Assembly (NCBI RefSeq): GCF_013978595.1
Contig: NZ_JACDTZ010000001.1
Location: 620,001-684,000 of the forward strand
DNA: 64,000 nt
Reading direction: 5' to 3'
From: Corynebacterium haematomassiliense
Lineage (GTDB): Bacteria; Actinomycetota; Actinomycetes; Mycobacteriales; Mycobacteriaceae
Part shown: piece after piece, positions 41,802-50,857 of the stretch
Numbering within the stretch: the stretch's first letter is position 1
Layout: each line of letters opens with the position of its first letter
Program-made: the position numbers and the translations under genes
Notes under the pieces: generated by a model
What the model was told of the DNA's origin: nothing
Databases searched by the model: none
What the model saw: the letters and a program-made list of their open reading frames with translations, nothing else

Positions 41802-43088
41802 CTAGGCTCCCGTGACCGCCTGAGTCACCGCCTGAACAGAGAGCTCCACGGACTCCTGCGAGTGTTCCGCGAGGTTCTTCACCGCCACCTCGCCGGCTTC
41901 CAGCTCGCGCTCGCCGAGCACGAGCGCGTACCTCGCACCGGCGCGGTCGGCGCCCTTCATCGAGCCCTTGAGTCCGCGCTGCCCGTAGGACATGTCGGCG
42001 GACACGCCGGCGGCGCGGAGCTCGTCGATAAGTTTGCTCATCTTCACGCGAGCCTCGTCGCCGATCGCGATGCCGAAGACGTCCACGCGGTGGGCCGCCT
42101 CGTCCAACTCCACGCCTTCTGCCTCAAGCGCGAGCACGGCGCGGTCCACGCCGAGGCCGTAGCCGATGCCGGACAGGTCCGGGCCGCCGATCTGGGCCAT
42201 AAGACCGTCGTAGCGGCCGCCGCCGCCGATGCCGGACTGCGCGCCCAGGCCGTCGTGGACGAACTCGAAGGTGGTCTTGGTGTAGTAGTCCAGGCCGCGC
42301 ACCATGCGTGGATTGATCACGTACGGCACGCCGAAGCTGTCCAGCGCCGCGGTGACGGCCTCGAAGTGGGCGCGGCACTCGTCGCAGAGGTGGTCCAGCA
42401 TCAGCGGCGCATCCGCGGTCATCTCGCGGACCTCTTCGCGCTTGTCGTCCAACACACGCAGCGGATTGAGCTCTGCGCGCTTGCGGGTCTCCTCATCCAA
42501 CGGCAGGTCGAAGAGGAACTCCTGCAGCTTCTCCCGGTACGCCGGGCGGCAATTCCTGTCGCCGAGGCTGGTCAGCTCCAGACGGAACCCGCTTAAGCCG
42601 ATGGCGCGGTAGCTGCGGTCCGCCAGCGCGATGACCTCAGCGTCCAGCAACGGATCGTCCATGCCGATGGCCTCAACGCCCACCTGCTGCAGCTGGCGGT
42701 ACCGGCCGGCCTGGGGGCGCTCGTAGCGGAAGAACGGGCCGTAGTAGTTCAGCTTCACCGGCAGGTAGCCGCGGTCCATGTTGTGCTCGATGAAGGAGCG
42801 CATCACGCCTGCGGTGCCCTCCGGGCGCAGCGTGACGGAACGGCCGCCGCGGTCCTCGAAGGTGTACATCTCCTTGCTCACCACGTCCGTGGACTCGCCC
42901 ACACCGCGGGCAAACAGCGTCGTGTCCTCGAACACCGGCAACTCAATGTGCTGGTAGCCGGCGATGCGCGCCTGGCGGGCGAACTCGTCGCGCACATGGA
43001 TAAACGCCGCCGATTGCGGCGGCACGTAGTCCGGCACGCCTTTCGGGGCGGAAAGCTTCTGAAACTGGTCGTTCTTGTTCTCGCTCAC
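41802..43088 (-). CDS. hisS: Histidyl-tRNA synthetase
   Basis: Charges tRNA-His. 428 aa, complete. Motif 1 region [34 protein letters not shown], motif 2 [20 protein letters not shown], histidine-specific [14 protein letters not shown] and [21 protein letters not shown]-terminal anticodon-binding domain ending [15 protein letters not shown] 43088 was chosen: a TAGACT hexamer lies 8 nt upstream, and the longer open frame has no homology. Confidence 0.97.
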   Translation of the reverse strand: MSENKNDQFQKLSAPKGVPDYVPPQSAAFIHVRDEFARQARIAGYQHIELPVFEDTTLFARGVGESTDVVSKEMYTFEDRGGRSVTLRPEGTAGVMRSFIEHNMDRGYLPVKLNYYGPFFRYERPQAGRYRQLQQVGVEAIGMDDPLLDAEVIALADRSYRAIGLSGFRLELTSLGDRNCRPAYREKLQEFLFDLPLDEETRKRAELNPLRVLDDKREEVREMTADAPLMLDHLCDECRAHFEAVTAALDSFGVPYVINPRMVRGLDYYTKTTFEFVHDGLGAQSGIGGGGRYDGLMAQIGGPDLSGIGYGLGVDRAVLALEAEGVELDEAAHRVDVFGIAIGDEARVKMSKLIDELRAAGVSADMSYGQRGLKGSMKGADRAGARYALVLGERELEAGEVAVKNLAEHSQESVELSVQAVTQAVTGA

Positions 43089-43096
43089 ACCGCGCA

Positions 43097-43102
43097 AGTC
43101 TA
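43097..43102 (-). promoter_or_regulatory. Putative -10 element of leaderless hisS promoter
   Basis: Minus-strand TAGACT, 8 nt (TGCGCGGT) before GTG 43088. No ribosome binding site is visible. Confidence 0.5.
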
Positions 43103-43135
43103 GTGCAGGCAACCTCGCCCGGGACGAGTGCCCGA

Positions 43136-43771
43136 TTAGCGGTCGGCGTTGGCCTGGCGCAGGTACGGGTTGGTTGCGCGCTCCTGTGCAACGGTCGTGG
43201 CGGGACCGTGGCCGGGCAGCACCTGCAGCTCGTCGTCCAAGTCCCACACCGGCCCGCGGAGGCTCTCCTGCATCTGCGCCGGGTCCGAGTCCGGCAGGTC
43301 CGTGCGGCCAATCGATCCGCGGAACAGCACGTCGCCGGAAAAAACCACCTCGTCCGCAACCAGCATCACGCAGCCCGGCGAGTGCCCCGGTGCGTGCACG
43401 ATCCGCAGGTCCACTCCTGCCACGGTCAGCGTCTGCCCGTCCTCAAGTGGCGTCGGATTGTCGATTGGGGGCATGGCGGAGGCGTCGTAAAGCTGGCGCG
43501 CCTGCTCGCTCACCCCCTCGCCGCGCAGCAGCATGAACGCGTCCGCTGGGTGGACAAACGTCTCCACCCCGAACGCGGCGGCGTCGCGGATGTGGTCGAT
43601 GTGGCCGTGCGTGAGCACCACCGCCTCCACGTTCAGCCCCTGCTCCTGCGCCATCTGGCTCACCGCTTCATGCGCGCCCAGCCCCGGATCGATCACAAAC
43701 GCGCGATCCCCGTTGGCAACGACATAGCAGTTGGTTTGAAAAGGTCCTGCTGCGAAACCGGCGATTCTCAT
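43136..43771 (-). CDS. MBL-fold metallohydrolase (glyoxalase II-like)
   Basis: About 211 aa. Metallo-beta-lactamase fold with the complete dinuclear zinc set: [14 protein letters not shown] (HxHxDH, about 53-66), [12 protein letters not shown] (His), [19 protein letters not shown] (bridging Asp) and [11 protein letters not shown] (last His). Similar to hydroxyacylglutathione hydrolase-like proteins, but lacks their C-terminal helical domain, so the substrate (perhaps a mycothiol or other thioester) is open. ATG 43771 is preferred over GTG 43780 because TATAGT sits exactly 7 nt before it. Its place upstream of hisS is conserved. Confidence 0.9.
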   Translation of the reverse strand: MRIAGFAAGPFQTNCYVVANGDRAFVIDPGLGAHEAVSQMAQEQGLNVEAVVLTHGHIDHIRDAAAFGVETFVHPADAFMLLRGEGVSEQARQLYDASAMPPIDNPTPLEDGQTLTVAGVDLRIVHAPGHSPGCVMLVADEVVFSGDVLFRGSIGRTDLPDSDPAQMQESLRGPVWDLDDELQVLPGHGPATTVAQERATNPYLRQANADR

Positions 43772-43778
43772 GCTGGCC

Positions 43779-43784
43779 ACTATA
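43779..43784 (-). promoter_or_regulatory. Putative -10 element of leaderless MBL-hydrolase promoter
   Basis: Minus-strand TATAGT, 7 nt (GGCCAGC) before ATG 43771. It makes the upstream GTG at 43780 unlikely as a start. Confidence 0.5.
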
Positions 43785-43876
43785 ACGGTGCTGATAGGCT
43801 TTCTAGCCGTTCAAGGGCGGATGCTTATCGACGTCTACTCCGCCCATCCCGACAAATTGGCGAGGTGTAAACCCCA

Positions 43877-44836
43877 GTGGCATCGAACGAAAAGCGCGGC
43901 AAGGAAGCCCTGTCCCACCTGAAAAGCGAGCTGGATTCGCGCGACCGCAAGGAGAAGTCCCGCCCGTGGTCGGTGGCGGCGATCTCCGCGGCCGTCATCG
44001 CGCTGATCGGCGGCGGCATCTACTTCGCGGCCAACAACGACAGCGGCGAGGACCTCGCCGCCTCCGAATCCACCGCCGCGTCCGAGGCCACCACCGAGGA
44101 GCAGGAGCCGTTCGACTCGTCGAAGTTCGAGCCGATCGCCACCAAGCGCGAGCAGGCGCTGCCGGCGACTGTGAACTGCACTTACAACGAGGCTGACGAG
44201 CAGGGCGGCGACGGCGTTGGCACCCCGAAGACCGACGGCGTGTCCACCGAGGGCACCCTCACCGTCGAGCTGGACACCAACCAGGGCCCGATCGGCATGG
44301 AGCTGGACCGTGCGGCCTCCCCGTGCACCGTCAACGCCGTCGAGTACCTCGCCGAGGAAGGCTTCTACAACGACACTGTCTGCCACCGCCTGACCACCGG
44401 CGACGGCCTGAAGGTGCTCCAGTGCGGCGACCGCGCCGGCACCGGCGCCGGCGGCCCGGGCTTCCAGTTCGCAAACGAGCTGCCCACCGACCAGGCACTC
44501 GAGGGCATCGACCTGTCTGAGGCGGGCATCCCAGAAGGCGCGTCCGAGGAAGAGATGATGCAGGCCAAGACGATGATGCTGCAGCAGAACAGCCAGCCGC
44601 AGCGTTACGACCGCGGCACCATCGCTATGGCGAACGCCGGCGTGGACACCAACGGCTCCCAGTTCTTCCTCAACTACGGCGACTCCGTGCTGCCGCCGCT
44701 GTACACCTACTTCGGCCACATCGACGACGAAGGCCTTTCCACCTTGGACAAGATTGCCGAGGCCGGCGTCGAGGGCGGCGAACAGGACGGCGCCCCGGCA
44801 GACGAGGTCCGTATCAAGAAGGCGACCGTGAAGTAG
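43877..44836 (+). CDS. Membrane-anchored cyclophilin-type peptidyl-prolyl isomerase
   Basis: 319 aa. Basic cytoplasmic N-terminus, one membrane helix (about 31-50: WSVAAISAAVIALIGGGIYF), an acidic Ser/Glu linker, then a cyclophilin domain (about 113-310) outside the membrane. Active-site segments: VCHRLTTGDGLKVLQCGD (catalytic Arg), GGPGFQFANE, GTIAMANAGVDTNGSQFFLN. A Met/Gln-rich insertion (about 212-240, with EEEMMQAKTMMLQQNSQ) separates two of them. Cys residues in the domain could pair. GTG start; GAGG lies 11 nt upstream. Likely folds exported proteins. Confidence 0.9.
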   Translation: MASNEKRGKEALSHLKSELDSRDRKEKSRPWSVAAISAAVIALIGGGIYFAANNDSGEDLAASESTAASEATTEEQEPFDSSKFEPIATKREQALPATVNCTYNEADEQGGDGVGTPKTDGVSTEGTLTVELDTNQGPIGMELDRAASPCTVNAVEYLAEEGFYNDTVCHRLTTGDGLKVLQCGDRAGTGAGGPGFQFANELPTDQALEGIDLSEAGIPEGASEEEMMQAKTMMLQQNSQPQRYDRGTIAMANAGVDTNGSQFFLNYGDSVLPPLYTYFGHIDDEGLSTLDKIAEAGVEGGEQDGAPADEVRIKKATVK

Positions 44837-44849
44837 CAGCGGGCAGTAA

Positions 44850-44926
44850 CGCTTCAGCCCGTTGAAGCGACGTAGCTCTGGGAATCGCCTCAGAGCTTAC
44901 TGTCCTAGGTAGCGCTCTACCAGCGC
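44850..44926 (+). repeat. Three tandem small hairpins after the cyclophilin gene
   Basis: CGCTTCA/TGAAGCG (44850-44869), AGCTCTG/CAGAGCT (44874-44897) and GCGCT/AGCGC (44912-44926), each perfect, spaced over 77 bases. No T-run follows the first two. They lie between the cyclophilin stop and the small secreted-protein gene and may end or process the transcript. TAGCAT at 44933-44938 is a possible -10 for the next gene. Confidence 0.6.
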
Positions 44927-44978
44927 ACCCGATAGCATTCCGAGAAGCACACACATTTTTACGAGTGAGGAAAATTCG

Positions 44979-45278
44979 ATGAAGCTTCGCACCAGCCTTG
45001 CAGCGGCAGCAACCGCCACCGCGGTCATGGTTTCTGGCGCCGCAGTCGCCGACGCAGCTCCGACGGTCAACGACACCGCAGAGAGCAAGTCCAAGGACTC
45101 CGGCGGCAAGGACTCCGACAAGAGGACCATCAAGGACAGCCTGTCCTCCTCGAGTGAAGAGGGCTCCTCTATCGAGGACATGAGCCCGGAGGAGCTGAAG
45201 AGCTGGATCGCCGTGGTCACCGCGATCATCGGCATGCTCACCCAGGTGCTGTCCATCGCGTCTAAGTTCGCGCGTTAG
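44979..45278 (+). CDS. Small secreted protein, function unknown
   Basis: 99 aa. Signal peptide 1-26 (MKLRTSLAAAATATAVMVSG then ADA-A). The mature part of about 73 residues starts with a Ser/Lys/Asp-rich, disordered stretch (30-66) and ends in an amphipathic-to-hydrophobic helix (about 74-99: SWIAVVTAIIGMLTQVLSIA). No cysteine, lipobox or LPXTG. The shape (short, acidic, C-terminal helix) recalls small corynebacterial envelope or pore-forming peptides, but I see no family match. GAGG precedes the ATG by 8 nt. A strong terminator follows 50 bases downstream, so it is probably a single-gene transcript. Confidence 0.75.
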   Translation: MKLRTSLAAAATATAVMVSGAAVADAAPTVNDTAESKSKDSGGKDSDKRTIKDSLSSSSEEGSSIEDMSPEELKSWIAVVTAIIGMLTQVLSIASKFAR

Positions 45279-45327
45279 AGCCACCGCGTTCTCGCACGGG
45301 GCACACTCGCGCCGCTGCGCAAAACAC

Positions 45328-45397
45328 AACCGGCTACCTACTACCGGCTACCAGCGAAAATTTCCGTTGGTAACCGGCTCTAGGTAGCCGGTTCTTT
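45328..45397. terminator. Bidirectional factor-independent terminator
   Basis: Perfect 13-bp outer stem: AACCGGCTACCTA (45328-45340) with TAGGTAGCCGGTT (45381-45393), enclosing a second partly paired stem. It is followed by CTTTT on the plus strand and by a T-rich GTGTTTTG on the minus strand. It serves the convergent small secreted-protein gene and the 5'-nucleotidase gene. Confidence 0.8.
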
Positions 45398-45503
45398 TCG
45401 TTCCAGCCCCACGACCGCGCCAACGGCGACGCCGCCGCTCCCCCTCGCGGGAAACGGCGGCGTTGTCGCGTGCAGCCTCTATCAGGTCAGGATCGTGCTC
45501 GTC

Positions 45504-47756
45504 CTACTTGTTGTTGTTCAGCAGCGCGATCGGGCCAAGCACGGAGTCAATCGGGAACGCCAGCGCCAGCGGCAGCACGAGAGCCAGGACAGCGGCGATG
45601 ATGCCGAGAATGACGCCAATCGGAGCGTCGGAGGAGGAAGAAGCGGAGCTTTGCTCCTCGGTCGGCTTCTGCTCCTCGGTCGGCTTCTCTTCCGGAGCCG
45701 GCTTCTGCTCCTCGGTCGGCTTCTGCTCCTCGGTCGGCTTCTCTTCCGGAGCCGGCTTCTGCTCCTCGGTCGGCTTCTCTTCCGGAGCCGGCTTTTCAGC
45801 CTCGGCAACAGTTACCGGCAAGGACACCTTGGTGCCTTTGTCGGTGGTGATCTCCAGGGTCTGCTCGCCGGACACGCCCGCCGGGATCTCCAGCTCAATC
45901 TTTGCGCGGCCCTGCTCGCCTAAGCCCTTGTCGGCGTCGGTGACCGCGTTGTCGACGTCGGCGGTAGCCGTTGCCTCGCCCACCTTCGCGGTGACGGTCT
46001 CAGCCTGCGCCTCGCCCTCGGAGGAGTAGCTCAGGGAGGTCAGCTCGATGGTGTTCTTCTGGCCAGCCTTCAGACCGCCCTCCGGGAGCACCACGCCGAC
46101 GTCCTTTTGGCCCTCACGGACCTGGGCGTCGCCGGTCTGCAGGTAGTCCACAAATGCCTGCAGATCGTTGTAGCCCACATCGTTGCGGTCGCGGACTTCG
46201 TCAGCGTTGATCAGGGCGTCGCCACCGTCGAGCAGGAAGGTCGACGCTGCAACGGTGTAGTCCTTCTCCGGATCCACGGACTCGCCGTTGATCTGGATGT
46301 CCAGGATGCGGTTGCCACGCTCAGCGTTCGGGTTGTACGTGTAGGACACGTTGTCGGACAGGCCCATGTCCAGACGCGGGCGACCCGACTTTGCTGCAAC
46401 CTCCGGGGTCTGCCACTGATTCTCCAACGCTTCCTTGATGGCGGCGCCGGACAGCTTGGCAACAGCGATGTTGTTGCCGAACGGCTGGACGGTGGCGGCC
46501 TGTTCGTAGGTCACATCGCCCTTGGTCAGGTCCGCACGAACACCGCCGGCGTTCATCACACCGAAGTCGATCTCGGTGTCGAGGAATGCGGAAAGCGCAG
46601 CGACGGCGGACTGCGCCAGCATGTTGTTCGCGGTGGACTCGGTGCCGCGGTTGGAGCCTGGCTTATCCTCCGGATTGGAGCCACGCTTGAAGTCGGCGGC
46701 GATGTTGGCGACGACCTTCTGGCCGAGCTCGCTGGCAATCTTGTCTGCCTCTGCAACGATCTTCTCAACCTCGGCATCAGGGGTGATGCCGAGCTCCTCG
46801 AGCTGCGACGCCTCGATCTGGCGACCGTCGACCTCGACGAGCTTCTTCTCGGCCTTATCGTAGGTGAAAGCAATATCGGTGACGACCTTGCCGTACTCGT
46901 GGGACTGCGCGTACGGAACCTTGCCGTCGCGGTCGAGCTCCAGGCGCTTGATGTGGTCATCGCCACCGAATACGAAATCGACGTACTTCGCGTCGAGCTT
47001 CGGTGCGCTGGTGTGGGCCGGATCGTGAATCAGAGCGATGACGAGGTCAGCCTTGCCGGACTCCTTGAGCTTCTTGGCCTCGACGTTGACCTGCTCGGCG
47101 GAATCCGTGAACTTCACACCCGCAACGTTGGCCGGGCTGGACTTTTCCGGGGTGAGGTTGGAGGTCGTGCCCACCAGGGCAACCTTCACGCCCTCCTTCT
47201 CCACGATGGTGTACGGCTTCACCGGTTGCTCGCCATCAACGAAGATGTTCGCGCCGAGCTGCTTGTCATTGGTGCCCGGAACGATGCGGTCGATCAGGTC
47301 CTGGTAGCCCTTATCGAACTCGTGGTTGCCCACAGCGGAGCCGTCGGTGCCGATGGCTTTGATGAAGTCCATCGTGTACTTGTCGTCGGAGATGAAGGAA
47401 ACGAACGCCGAGCCACCCTGGTTGTCACCGGAGGTGGTGACGATGGTGTTCGGGTTCTGCTCACGCAGGTAGTTCATGATGCCCGCGACATTGGCGGCAC
47501 CCATCTCGTCGCCGGCCTTCGGGGTGATTTCCTTGACTTCCTTGCCATTCTCGTCGAGGACCGGGTTGCCTGCGGCGTCCTTCACCGTGGTCGTGGACGG
47601 GTTGTACTTCAGGCGACCGTGGAAGTCGGTGATGTTGGCAACGTTGATGGTGACCTGGTCAGCCTCAGCTGCTGCAGCGAACGGTGCTGCGGTGAGCACC
47701 ACAGCGGTCGTGGTGGTTGCGGCGATCAGGGCGCCAGCGCGACGGAAATCAAACAC
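45504..47756 (-). CDS. Exported 5'-nucleotidase/metallophosphatase with repeat stalk and C-terminal anchor
   Basis: 750 aa, UshA/CpdB-like. Signal peptide about 1-29. Calcineurin-like phosphatase domain (about 33-330) with ANITDFHGRLKY (metal Asp/His), TTSGDNQGG, GNHEFDKGY and ALIHDPAHTS. 5'-nucleotidase C-terminal domain (about 350-560) with NAGGVRADLTKGD. An Ig-like region, then a 6-residue repeat stalk (about 655-702), a Ser-rich spacer and a terminal hydrophobic helix (APIGVILGIIAAVLALVLPL) anchoring it in the membrane. No LPXTG. GTG start with GAGGAG 6 nt upstream. Probably salvages extracellular nucleotides; exact substrate unknown. Confidence 0.9.
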   Translation of the reverse strand: MFDFRRAGALIAATTTTAVVLTAAPFAAAAEADQVTINVANITDFHGRLKYNPSTTTVKDAAGNPVLDENGKEVKEITPKAGDEMGAANVAGIMNYLREQNPNTIVTTSGDNQGGSAFVSFISDDKYTMDFIKAIGTDGSAVGNHEFDKGYQDLIDRIVPGTNDKQLGANIFVDGEQPVKPYTIVEKEGVKVALVGTTSNLTPEKSSPANVAGVKFTDSAEQVNVEAKKLKESGKADLVIALIHDPAHTSAPKLDAKYVDFVFGGDDHIKRLELDRDGKVPYAQSHEYGKVVTDIAFTYDKAEKKLVEVDGRQIEASQLEELGITPDAEVEKIVAEADKIASELGQKVVANIAADFKRGSNPEDKPGSNRGTESTANNMLAQSAVAALSAFLDTEIDFGVMNAGGVRADLTKGDVTYEQAATVQPFGNNIAVAKLSGAAIKEALENQWQTPEVAAKSGRPRLDMGLSDNVSYTYNPNAERGNRILDIQINGESVDPEKDYTVAASTFLLDGGDALINADEVRDRNDVGYNDLQAFVDYLQTGDAQVREGQKDVGVVLPEGGLKAGQKNTIELTSLSYSSEGEAQAETVTAKVGEATATADVDNAVTDADKGLGEQGRAKIELEIPAGVSGEQTLEITTDKGTKVSLPVTVAEAEKPAPEEKPTEEQKPAPEEKPTEEQKPTEEQKPAPEEKPTEEQKPTEEQSSASSSSDAPIGVILGIIAAVLALVLPLALAFPIDSVLGPIALLNNNK
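45651..45793 (-). repeat. In-gene tandem repeat, 18-bp units (PAPEEK / PTEEQK)
   Basis: About eight hexapeptide units in the order A-B-A-B-B-A-B-B, where A is PAPEEK and B is PTEEQK; the last unit lacks its Lys. The DNA units are nearly identical, indicating recent expansion. Length changes would keep the frame. Confidence 0.9.
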
Positions 47757-47941
47757 GGGAGACTCCTCGGTGTCGGGGGATGGTGTCCTTCCCTTTTATC
47801 CCTGATTCCTCCACTCCGCAGCGCAACTTCCCGCCACTCGCCGCTCTGCGCTGGGAAAATAACCTCGCGTCCACCAACATTTCATCTATTGGACACCTTA
47901 AGGTCGGCTCAGAGGAGGGCGTGGGCAACCGTTGGACGTCG

Positions 47942-50218
47942 TTAGGCAGTCACGCGATAGACGTCGAAGACTCCCTCAATGTTGCGGATCTGGTTCATGA
48001 TGGAACCGAGCTGCTTGATGTCGGAGACCTCGATGGTCAAACGGATCGTGGCGATGCGGTCGTCGCCCGCCTGGGACGACATTGCCAAAATTGGCAGTTT
48101 CGCCTCCGAGAGCACCCCGGTGGTCTCGGTGAGCAGGCCGTTGCGGTCCAGCGCCTCCAGCTGGATGGTGGCTCGCGACGCGCTCTTGTGCGAGCGTTGG
48201 TTCGCCCACTCGACGTCCACCAGGCGCTCCGGCTCGTCCTTGAGCTTGTTGGCGTTCGTGCAATCCGTCCGGTGCACCGACACTCCCCCGCCGCGGGTGA
48301 CAAAACCGAAGATGGCGTCGCCGGGCACCGGCTGGCAGCACTTGGCCAGCTTCGCCATCACATCCGGGCTGCCCTCCACCAGAATCGCGGGGCCGTCGCC
48401 GCTGGCCTGCGGGCGCACCAGCGCCGACATCGGGGTGCGCGCGGTGAGCGCATCGACGGCATCGTCATCGCCGCCGAACATGTCCATGAGCAGGTGCGCG
48501 ACGTGCTGGGAGGAAACATTGCCAGCACCGATAGCGGTGTACAGCGCGTCCACGTCCTGGTAGTGCAGCCGCGTGGCCACCTGCCGCATCGACTCGTTGG
48601 TGAACAGGCGGTGCATGGGCAGCCCGCCGCGCTGCACTTCTGCGGCGAGCGCGTCGCGGCCTGCCTCAAGCTGTTCTTCGCGGCGCTCCTTGGCAAACCA
48701 CTGGCGGATCTTCGCTTTTGCGCGCGGGGAGACAACGAAGTCCTGCCAGTCGCGCGACGGGCCCGCGTTCTGGTCCTTGGAGGTGAAAATCTCCACCCGG
48801 TCGCCGGACTTGAGCTCGGTTTCCAGCGTGACCAGCTTGCCGTTGACTTTGGCGCCGATGCAGCGGTGGCCGACCTCGGTGTGCACCGCATACGCGAAGT
48901 CCACCGGCGTGGACCCCGCAGGCAGGTCCACCACGTCGCCCTTCGGGGTGAAGGCGAAGATCTGCTGGCTGGTCAGGTCGTAGCGCAGAGAATCCAGAAA
49001 CTCGTTCGGGTCCGCGGCTTCCTTCTGCCAGTCCAGCAGCTGGCGCATCCACGCCATCTGGTCCACCTCGGACTGGTCGCCCTTGTGCGAGCCCTTCGTC
49101 TCCTTGTAGCGCCAGTGCGCCGCAACACCGAACTCAGCGTTGTAGTGCATCTCGTGGGTGCGCACCTGCACCTCGAGCGGGCGGCCCGTCTGCGTCATCA
49201 CAGTCGTGTGCAGCGACTGGTACACACCGAAACGCGGGTTGGAGATGTAGTCCTTGAACCGGCCCGGCATCACGGAGTACAGGGAGTGGACCACGCCGAT
49301 GGCCGCGTAGCAATCGTTGACGGTGTCCACCAGCACGCGCATGCCAACCAGGTCGAAGATCTCGTTGAAGTCGTGGCCCCGCACGGACATCTTCTGGTAG
49401 ATGGACCAGTAGTGCTTCGGGCGGCCCATCACCTCGGCTGTGATGCCGTTGGATGCGAGCTCGCGCTGCAGCACCTCGGTGATCTCCCGCAGCGCCCTGT
49501 CGCGCGACGGCGCATGGTCCGCAACCATGCGAACGATCTCCTCGTACTTCTTCGGCTGCAGGATGGCAAAGGCCAAGTCTTCCAGTTCCCACTTCACGCT
49601 GGCCATGCCCAAGCGGTGCGCCAGCGGGGCGATGACGTCAAGTGTTTCCTGCGCCTTCTTCGCCTGCTTCTCCGGCGGCAAAAAGCGCATCGTGCGCATG
49701 TTGTGCAGGCGGTCCGCCACCTTGATCACCAGCACGCGCGGATCTTCCGCCATAGCAACGATCATCTTGCGGATCGTCTCCGCCTCCGCCGCCGCACCGA
49801 GGGCGACCTTGTCCAGCTTGGTTACGCCGTTGACCAGCTTGGCTACCTCGGGCCCGAAGTCGCGGGTGAGGTCGTCCAACGAGTAATCGGTGTCCTCCAC
49901 CGTGTCGTGTAAAAGCGCCGCCACCAGCGTGGTGGTGTCCATGCCAATTTCGGCACAGATGGTCGCAACCGCCAGCGGGTGCGTGATGTACGGATCGCCC
50001 GACTTGCGGAACACGCCCTCGTGCAGGCGCTCCGCGGTGGAGTAGGCGCGGTCGAGCAGCTCCGCGTCCGCCTTCGGGTGGAACTTGCGGTGAAGCGACA
50101 GCAGCGGGTCCAGCACTGGGTTTGTCTTGGAGCGGCTGTTGCCCGTCAACGAGCGCGCTAGCCGGGCAGACATGCTGCGCACGGAGGGGCCTGTCCTCTT
50201 CACCGGCTTGTCAGTCAT
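47942..50218 (-). CDS. rel: Bifunctional (p)ppGpp synthetase/hydrolase
   Basis: Makes and degrades the stringent-response alarmones. 758 aa. Hydrolase HD domain with [13 protein letters not shown] (His104-Asp105) and [13 protein letters not shown]; synthetase domain with [13 protein letters not shown] (RxKD, the bifunctional Rel type rather than RelA), YQSLHTTV and [19 protein letters not shown]; then TGS ([20 protein letters not shown]), a zinc-finger/helical region with [10 protein letters not shown] and a C-terminal ACT domain. GGAGGC upstream of ATG. Upstream of it lies apt, as in other Corynebacteriales. Confidence 0.98.
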   Translation of the reverse strand: MTDKPVKRTGPSVRSMSARLARSLTGNSRSKTNPVLDPLLSLHRKFHPKADAELLDRAYSTAERLHEGVFRKSGDPYITHPLAVATICAEIGMDTTTLVAALLHDTVEDTDYSLDDLTRDFGPEVAKLVNGVTKLDKVALGAAAEAETIRKMIVAMAEDPRVLVIKVADRLHNMRTMRFLPPEKQAKKAQETLDVIAPLAHRLGMASVKWELEDLAFAILQPKKYEEIVRMVADHAPSRDRALREITEVLQRELASNGITAEVMGRPKHYWSIYQKMSVRGHDFNEIFDLVGMRVLVDTVNDCYAAIGVVHSLYSVMPGRFKDYISNPRFGVYQSLHTTVMTQTGRPLEVQVRTHEMHYNAEFGVAAHWRYKETKGSHKGDQSEVDQMAWMRQLLDWQKEAADPNEFLDSLRYDLTSQQIFAFTPKGDVVDLPAGSTPVDFAYAVHTEVGHRCIGAKVNGKLVTLETELKSGDRVEIFTSKDQNAGPSRDWQDFVVSPRAKAKIRQWFAKERREEQLEAGRDALAAEVQRGGLPMHRLFTNESMRQVATRLHYQDVDALYTAIGAGNVSSQHVAHLLMDMFGGDDDAVDALTARTPMSALVRPQASGDGPAILVEGSPDVMAKLAKCCQPVPGDAIFGFVTRGGGVSVHRTDCTNANKLKDEPERLVDVEWANQRSHKSASRATIQLEALDRNGLLTETTGVLSEAKLPILAMSSQAGDDRIATIRLTIEVSDIKQLGSIMNQIRNIEGVFDVYRVTA

Positions 50219-50265
50219 TCCCAGCCTCCGATTCCAGAACTACTCCAGCGACTAAAAGCGTAATC

Positions 50266-50841
50266 CTACGCCTTCTCGGGGTGCTCTTCGCCGAGGACCA
50301 CCAGCGGAGCGTCGCCAAGCTTGCTGCGCCCGCCGAGGCCCGCCACCTCAAGAACGACCACATAGCCTGCGACGGTGCCTCCGGCGCGCTCGATCAGGTC
50401 GCGGGCGGCGACGAGGGTGCCGCCGGTGGCCAGCACGTCGTCCACAAGCACGATGCTCTTGCCGCTGATGTCCACGCCGTCCGCCGGAATCTCCAGTGCG
50501 GCCGAGCTGTATTCGGTGGTGTACTCCTGCGTGATCACCGGCGGCGGCAGCTTGCCCTTCTTGCGGATGGCCAAGATGCCGGTGCCGAGCTCATACGCCA
50601 CAGCAGAGCCGAGCAGGAACCCGCGCGCGTCCAAACCGCCGACGAGGTCCGCGCCAAGCTTGCGGCTGGCGGTGGCCATTTCCGCGATGACGATGTTCAG
50701 CGCCGCCGGGTCCGCGAGCACCGGTGTGAGGTCTTCGAACAGGACTCCCTCTTCCGGGAAGTCCTGCACCTGGCGGATCTTGTCCTTCAGCGCGTCTCGG
50801 GCGGTGGCGTAGCGGTTGCCGTCGATAGGTGTGGGGGCCAT
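50266..50841 (-). CDS. apt: Adenine phosphoribosyltransferase
   Basis: Salvages adenine to AMP. 191 aa. PRPP-binding motif [20 protein letters not shown] (about 126-145), substrate part [16 protein letters not shown], and [25 protein letters not shown] 10 nt upstream of ATG. Position between rel and the lipoprotein gene is the usual one. Confidence 0.97.
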   Translation of the reverse strand: MAPTPIDGNRYATARDALKDKIRQVQDFPEEGVLFEDLTPVLADPAALNIVIAEMATASRKLGADLVGGLDARGFLLGSAVAYELGTGILAIRKKGKLPPPVITQEYTTEYSSAALEIPADGVDISGKSIVLVDDVLATGGTLVAARDLIERAGGTVAGYVVVLEVAGLGGRSKLGDAPLVVLGEEHPEKA

Positions 50842-50857
50842 TGGTTGAATTCTCCTG

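Noticed and set aside
47819..47853. Hairpin CAGCGCA/TGCGCTG downstream of rel as a terminator
   Set aside because: 7-bp stem with a 21-nt loop and no T-run; too weak to call.
46107..49912. Long plus-strand frames opposite the 5'-nucleotidase and rel
   Set aside because: Mirror the codon structure of the real minus-strand genes and contain no domain.
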